Origin: Caldilineaceae bacterium
GTDB lineage: Bacteria; Chloroflexota; Anaerolineae; Caldilineales; Caldilineaceae
Direction: 5' to 3'
Assembly (NCBI GenBank): GCA_028819675.1
Contig: JAPPKT010000361.1
Coordinates: forward strand, 1 to 10,409
DNA length: 10,409 nt
The notes under the pieces were generated by a model that was not told the origin of the DNA, ran no database searches, and was given only the letters and a program-made list of their open reading frames with translations. This document shows positions 7,272 to 10,409 of this stretch, piece by piece. The position numbers and the translations under genes are program-made. The stretch's first letter is position 1. The number at the start of each line of letters is the position of its first letter.

Positions 7272-7715
7272 GTGAATATTTCAGAAAAAGCGCAACTCTC
7301 CAACGCCCAAATCGACCACGTCGGCATCGTCGTCCACGACCTCGACGCAGCCCTCGCCACCTACTGCGGCATCCTCGGCTTCCGCCTCCTTGAACGCCTC
7401 CACGCGCCCGACCACGGAGTCGAAATCGCATTCCTTGATGCCGGCCGCACCACCATCGAACTCCTCTCCCCCACAGATGAAGAGAGCGGCACCGCCCGCT
7501 TCCTGGCGCGTCGCGGCGAAGGCAGCCACCACGTCTGCTTCGCCGTCCCCGACATTGCCCAAACTCTGCAAGAGCTCCGCGCTAAAGGCGTCCGTCTCAT
7601 CGACGAAACCCCGCGTCAGGGCATCCACGGACTCGTTGCTTTCCTCCATCCCCAGGCCGCACACGGCGTCATGATCGAACTGCTGCAAAAAGACCGGGCG
7701 CATCGGCTCGAATGA
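7272..7715 (+). CDS. mce: Methylmalonyl-CoA epimerase
   Basis: A 147-residue vicinal-oxygen-chelate (glyoxalase-fold) protein that interconverts the (S) and (R) forms of methylmalonyl-CoA, feeding the mutase encoded upstream. Both beta-alpha-beta-beta-beta modules are present. IDHVGIVVHDLDAALATYCGILGF (14-37) supplies the first metal ligand H16, TTIELLSPTDE (60-70) E63, GEGSHHVCFAVPDI (82-95) H86, and GVMIELLQK (132-140) E136. The GTG start at 7272 lies 9 bases after the DUF4276 stop, with GGGAAG immediately before it. The first eight or so codons (NISEKAQ...) are AT-richer than the rest and extend beyond the family core at IDH. This may mean the upstream insertion replaced the original start region. 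Confidence 0.94.
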   Translation: MNISEKAQLSNAQIDHVGIVVHDLDAALATYCGILGFRLLERLHAPDHGVEIAFLDAGRTTIELLSPTDEESGTARFLARRGEGSHHVCFAVPDIAQTLQELRAKGVRLIDETPRQGIHGLVAFLHPQAAHGVMIELLQKDRAHRLE

Positions 7716-8521
7716 CTCCAACCCGTTTTGGCCGTTCCCCTACCATTGGCACGCAACTCTCCCACTGGAACGAGGTCATCGACCGCCGCCTCGCCGCCAA
7801 CCGCCCCGAAGAAGCCGTTCCGCTGATTCGCGTTATCCTCAAAAGCCTGCCCCGCCACCTGCCCACCTACTTCCGCTTTCTTCAGGTCATCTGGCTGTTG
7901 CGCCGCTGGCACGAAGGCAAGGACTGGGCCTTGCGCCTTCTGAGCGCCGACCCCGGCAGCGAACTCGCCTGGGCCGTCCTCGCCCGCGACGCAGAAGCTG
8001 GCGGCAACCTGACAAAGGCCCAACGCTTCTGGACTCTTGCCCTCGAAAACGCGCCCTACAACCGCCCAATCCGCCAGGGGCTGTCCCGCACCCTTCTGCG
8101 CCAAAAGCGCCCTCTCATGCTCACACGACCCGCACTGGCAACCCTCTACCGACTGGGCAGCCGTTGGGACAGGGCCATCCGCGTCTACGCCGAATTGACA
8201 GACGAGGAGCCCGGGCGCCTCGACTATCAGAGCGGCCTGCTTGAAGCCGCTTGGCACGATGGCCGCACAGAAGAGGCCCTCCATCTGGCGCGTCTCCTGG
8301 TCTCACTCAACGCCAACCTGCTCCTCGGCTGGGTAGTGTCCGCCCACATCGGCGATGATGACGACAAGGCGCTGGCCCGTGCCCCCCTCGAAGCCATGGA
8401 CCCCGACGGCGAGTACGCCGTCACTCGCTTCGCCTACAAAAATGCCTTCGCCGTCCCAACCGACATCTCCGTCTCTCCCCAAGACGCCGCCCTGCTGAAC
8501 GCCGCCAGAAGAGAATTCTGA
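7712..8521 (+). CDS. Tetratricopeptide-repeat protein of unknown function
   Basis: A 269-residue, all-helical protein with several degenerate TPR-like helix pairs: about 31-45 (EEAVPLIRVILKSLP), 84-116 (ELAWAVLARDAEAGG...AQRFWTLALENAP), 143-167 (ATLYRLGSRWDRAIRVYAELTDEEP) and 172-204 (GLLEAAWHDGRTEEALHLARLLVSL). The W/L/G/A/Y/A/P spacing of TPRs is recognisable, especially the consensus-like ...RAIRVYAEL. No signal peptide or transmembrane segment is evident, so it is probably cytoplasmic. TPRs mediate protein-protein contact; no enzymatic domain follows. The ATG overlaps the epimerase stop (ATGA), indicating translational coupling. I do not recognise a specific family, and the operon position alone does not define a role in methylmalonyl-CoA metabolism. 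Confidence 0.8.
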   Translation: MTPTRFGRSPTIGTQLSHWNEVIDRRLAANRPEEAVPLIRVILKSLPRHLPTYFRFLQVIWLLRRWHEGKDWALRLLSADPGSELAWAVLARDAEAGGNLTKAQRFWTLALENAPYNRPIRQGLSRTLLRQKRPLMLTRPALATLYRLGSRWDRAIRVYAELTDEEPGRLDYQSGLLEAAWHDGRTEEALHLARLLVSLNANLLLGWVVSAHIGDDDDKALARAPLEAMDPDGEYAVTRFAYKNAFAVPTDISVSPQDAALLNAARREF

Positions 8522-8528
8522 CAACAAT

Positions 8529-8583
8529 CGGCGCGCGCCGCGATCCGGGCTCGGCGAACCCGTCTTCCCAACAACCTTTTTTT
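8529..8583 (+). terminator. Possible, non-canonical terminator of the mutase operon
   Basis: Just after the TPR stop lie a perfect 12-base palindrome CGGCGCGCGCCG (8529-8540), a second weak inverted repeat CGGG/CCCG (8546-8549 and 8559-8562) and, 14 bases further, a run of seven T (8577-8583). The distance between stem and T-run is too long for a standard intrinsic terminator, and the T-run also abuts the -35 box of the next promoter. It is the most likely place for transcription to end, but the structure is weak. Confidence 0.25.
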
Positions 8584-8610
8584 GTCAAAACATGGGGTCT
8601 GCGGTACTCT
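8582..8610 (+). promoter_or_regulatory. Sigma70-type promoter for the NDK-like gene
   Basis: TTGTCA (8582-8587) and TACTCT (8605-8610) are separated by exactly 17 bases. The -35 box differs from TTGACA at two positions and the -10 box keeps TA...T. The seven-T tract overlaps the upstream edge and makes the area AT-rich in an otherwise GC-rich sequence. Transcription would begin around 8617 and give a leader of about 108 nt ahead of the GTG at 8725. It is the strongest promoter match I see in the window. Confidence 0.55.
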
Positions 8611-8618
8611 GCTCCGAA

Positions 8619-8696
8619 GGCGGCACGGCTGGGACCGCCACCCTTAATCAGTCCGGAAGCGAGCCCGTCACAACCGCAACCAGACCTCTCTTCCGG
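8619..8696 (+). promoter_or_regulatory. Structured 5' leader of the NDK-like gene
   Basis: Two hairpins can be drawn in the predicted leader. GGCGG (8619-8623) pairs with CCGCC (8635-8639). CCGGAAG (8653-8659) pairs with CTTCCGG (8690-8696), extended after one mismatch by GAG (8661-8663) with CTC (8686-8688). The second stem ends 28 nt before the start codon and leaves the AGGAG ribosome binding site (8714-8718) free. I do not recognise a known riboswitch or ribosomal-protein leader; it may simply be an untranslated region with incidental structure. Confidence 0.3.
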
Positions 8697-8724
8697 CTTT
8701 CCCGGCGCACTATAGGAGCGATTT

Positions 8725-9741
8725 GTGCACAGTCAGCACGACCTGAAACAAGCGCTGCTTGATTCACTGCAGAGCGATGAGGAAATCGCAGTCATTCAGC
8801 CCCCTGCCATCGGGCAGACGGAGCGGCAGAACGAGCTGCTTATGTTCATTAAACCGGAGATTCTGGCAATAGAGGACCCGACCTGCCTCGGCAATGCCAT
8901 CGACCTGATCTGGGCCAAGCTCGCCGAGTTCGACGCCTCCGTAGAGGGCATGGTTCTGGTCGGCGGCCCGGCCCTCGAACAGAAAGAGAGCATGGACCGT
9001 CACTATGGCGCCATCAACGTCCTCTCCAAGACCGCCTCAACCGGCCTCGACGCCACCGACAGGCAAACCGTCTACGACGCCCTCGCCGTCCCCCCTCCCG
9101 AATATCCTCTGTTCGGCGGCCACGAATTCCTGAACGCCCATCCCGCTTTCACGCCGGCCTCTTTGGACGACCTCTGGTTCACAAAAAAAGCGCACAAAGT
9201 TCGTTCGGGGTTCTACGTCCAGGCCTATGAAGAGACCGGCGAAAAATTCATCCTCGTCAACGGCTTCCATCCCGCCCAGCTGGCCCACTTCACCGAGCCT
9301 GCCCATCGCATCGCCCTCATGCTCCTCCACTCCGAAAAGCCGTGGGCCAATCTGCGCGACCAGATGATCGGCGATACCTTCCCCGAACGCGCCGTAACCG
9401 GCTCCATTCGCGGCCAGCTTCACGCCAATCCTGCCCGCTACGGATTCGACGAAGTGACTATCGCAAACAACGGCGTCCATCTCTCCGCCGGACCCTTCGA
9501 GGCCATGTTCGAAATCGCCAACTTCTTCGGTACCTTGGTCGGGGCCAATATCTCTTCCACACCGCCCCGGATTGTCAAGACGATGCTGGCCGCAGGTATC
9601 GCAAACGATGACGCCTATCGGGCAACTGAAAATCCTGACGTCGTCGACCGTGAGGGCCAAGCCACCGATCTGTTCGACGCCACCGAACACATGGATACCG
9701 AGGACGCCGTCGCACTCTACAAATCCAACGTAGCCGCCTGA
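8725..9741 (+). CDS. Divergent, enlarged nucleoside-diphosphate-kinase-like protein
   Basis: A 338-residue protein, more than twice the usual NDK length (about 140-150). The NDK core can be traced in order: LLMFIKPEI (38-46; Lys43 matching NDK Lys12), MDRHYGAI (90-97; the HY position), IALMLL...PWANLRDQMIGDTFP (196-220; T218 = Thr94), TGSIRGQL (225-232; R229 = Arg105) and NNGVHLSAGPFEAMFEIANFF (248-268; N249 = Asn115, H252 = the phosphorylated His118, S254 = Ser120). R211 probably replaces Arg88, one residue out of register. The Gly and Asp of the HGSD motif are not kept. A segment of about 100 residues (about 100-195) and about ten residues between R229 and N249 are insertions, and about 65 residues are added at the C-terminus. 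NDKs transfer the gamma-phosphate between nucleotides; activity here is plausible but unproven. GTG start with AGGAG 6 bases upstream. Confidence 0.72.
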   Translation: MHSQHDLKQALLDSLQSDEEIAVIQPPAIGQTERQNELLMFIKPEILAIEDPTCLGNAIDLIWAKLAEFDASVEGMVLVGGPALEQKESMDRHYGAINVLSKTASTGLDATDRQTVYDALAVPPPEYPLFGGHEFLNAHPAFTPASLDDLWFTKKAHKVRSGFYVQAYEETGEKFILVNGFHPAQLAHFTEPAHRIALMLLHSEKPWANLRDQMIGDTFPERAVTGSIRGQLHANPARYGFDEVTIANNGVHLSAGPFEAMFEIANFFGTLVGANISSTPPRIVKTMLAAGIANDDAYRATENPDVVDREGQATDLFDATEHMDTEDAVALYKSNVAA

Positions 9742-9750
9742 ACGCCGCCA

Positions 9751-9767
9751 GCCCCTGACACCAGGGC
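9751..9767. terminator. Small hairpin between convergent genes
   Basis: CCCTG (9753-9757) and CAGGG (9762-9766) form a 5-bp stem with an ACAC loop, extendable to six pairs if one C is bulged. It lies 10 bases after the NDK-like stop and 36 bases beyond the rsfS stop on the other strand, where a shared terminator would be expected. No T-run follows on either strand, so a rho-independent role is doubtful. Confidence 0.2.
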
Positions 9768-9802
9768 GCATCCGGCCTTGCCCGTTCCCAAATCTGCTCC
9801 AG

Positions 9803-10183
9803 CTAAAGAATCTTCATCACGACGTGGGCGTCGCGCCAAAGCCCTTCCAGGTCGTAGCGGCGCCGCGTCTCCTCCGTAAACAGATGCAGAATGACATCGC
9901 CATAGTCGGCCAGGAGCCACCCTCCCCCTTCTTGCCGCAGGTCGTGGACGTTCAAAGGCCGCGTCTTCTGTTCGACCTGCAGTTGCTCCCACAGATCATC
10001 CCGTATCGCATTGGCCTGTCGTTCATTGTCCACACTGCCCAGCACAAAATATGTAGCAATGCTGGTCTGGTCGCTTACGTCAAGTAGCACGATGTCCGCC
10101 GCCTGCTTTTCCTCAATAATTTCGACGATCTTCCGCGCCAGTTCGTTGCTGTTCAGTTGATCCTCCCTCGCAGAATCTCCCAC
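9803..10183 (-). CDS. rsfS: Ribosome silencing factor RsfS
   Basis: RsfS (the Iojap/RsfA family) binds ribosomal protein L14 on the large subunit and blocks joining with the small subunit when nutrients are scarce. The conserved body is complete: NSNELARKIVEIIEE, the signature ADIVLLDVSDQTSIATYFVL, NERQANAIRDDLWEQL, and the C-terminal GGGWLLADYGDVILHLFTEETRRRYDLEGLW. The start is uncertain. GTG at 10183 (GGGAG 9 bases upstream; 126 residues) is used here. An ATG at 10249 would add 22 residues with no family resemblance. A CTG at 10156 would begin exactly at the family's usual N-terminus (MNS...; 117 residues) and has the best ribosome binding site, GGGAGG at about 5 bases. The neighbours nadD or lytR, common partners of rsfS, are not seen upstream. 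It converges with the NDK-like gene. Confidence 0.93.
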   Translation of the reverse strand: MGDSAREDQLNSNELARKIVEIIEEKQAADIVLLDVSDQTSIATYFVLGSVDNERQANAIRDDLWEQLQVEQKTRPLNVHDLRQEGGGWLLADYGDVILHLFTEETRRRYDLEGLWRDAHVVMKIL

Positions 10184-10249
10184 CGAGTCAGTCTCCCAGT
10201 ATATCACAAGCACGCCCTTACTTCGGGGCGCTCCCGTCTCGGCGTGCAT

Positions 10250-10409
10250 CCCAAAATTGGGGCCATCTCTCCTATACCTGAGGTAGCAACAGAGCTATGT
10301 CCATTCCGCGATCAAATCTGAGGCAGCAAGAGCGCCGTCTCTAACTACTGACCACTGCCGTTTTGGGCGGTCGGGCCTATTCGGCCCTCCCTTGTGCGGG
10401 GGCTCCGCC
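10250..10409. other. Non-coding right end with short repeats
   Basis: No gene is recognisable on either strand in these 160 bases upstream of rsfS. An imperfect direct repeat is visible: CTGAGGTAGCAACAGAGC (10278-10295) and CTGAGGCAGCAAGAGC (10318-10333), offset by 40 bases. A 5-bp hairpin GGGCC-TATTC-GGCCC lies at 10373-10387, without a T-run. CCCAA/TTGGG arms (10250-10261) sit next to the longest possible rsfS start. I find no promoter with acceptable boxes and spacing on the minus strand. Confidence 0.45.

Noticed and set aside
10204..10266. Twenty-codon open frame upstream of rsfS on the minus strand, with AGGAG just before its ATG and its TGA overlapping a GTG in the rsfS frame
   Set aside because: The AGGAG-to-ATG spacing is only 2 bases, the peptide has no recognisable feature, and its position could be chance.
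1..10409. CRISPR array, insertion sequence or integrase
   Set aside because: No regularly spaced repeats of adequate length, no transposase or integrase motifs, and no paired terminal repeats were found, including around the foreign-looking segment 5444-7271.

Overview
The window is compact, GC-rich bacterial chromosome. Almost everything reads on the + strand in closely packed genes, with one convergent gene at the right end. The strong preference for C or G at third codon positions, the dnaX-ybaB-recR block, a two-subunit type methylmalonyl-CoA mutase and an unusual long NDK-like protein would fit a member of the Chloroflexota (Anaerolineae or relatives). That placement is an inference from gene content and memory of similar layouts; the sequence contains no rRNA or other decisive marker.

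Layout. Positions 1-442 are non-coding: a homopolymer G/C hairpin at the very edge (possibly a contig-end artefact), a short dyad, and a candidate sigma70-type promoter (TTGCCT-17-TAGACT). Positions 443-3178 hold a replication and repair cluster: dnaX (clamp-loader gamma/tau), a YbaB/EbfC nucleoid-associated protein and recR. Positions 3216-8521 form one tightly packed transcription unit: the catalytic large subunit of methylmalonyl-CoA mutase, a PaaI-like hotdog thioesterase, an AAA_21-type ATPase, a DUF4276 protein, methylmalonyl-CoA epimerase and a TPR protein. Positions 8522-8724 are an intergenic region with a good promoter (TTGTCA-17-TACTCT) and a structured leader. It is followed by a 338-residue nucleoside-diphosphate-kinase-like protein (8725-9741). 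The ribosome silencing factor rsfS reads back on the minus strand (9803 to about 10183). The last 160 bases hold no recognisable gene.

The most notable structure is the ATPase/DUF4276 pair (5447-7262). It sits inside the methylmalonyl-CoA operon, separating the mutase and thioesterase from the epimerase. It is visibly less GC-rich and uses different codons, yet is joined to its neighbours by only 3 and 9 bases. The pair looks like a two-gene version of the OLD-nuclease layout (ABC-type ATPase plus a TOPRIM-like partner), so it is a good candidate anti-phage or other conflict module acquired horizontally and wired into a housekeeping operon. A defence role is inference.

The second item of interest is the NDK-like protein. 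It keeps most of the NDK catalytic residues, including the phospho-accepting His, but has a roughly 100-residue insertion and a shorter second one. The B12-binding small subunit of the mutase is not in the window.
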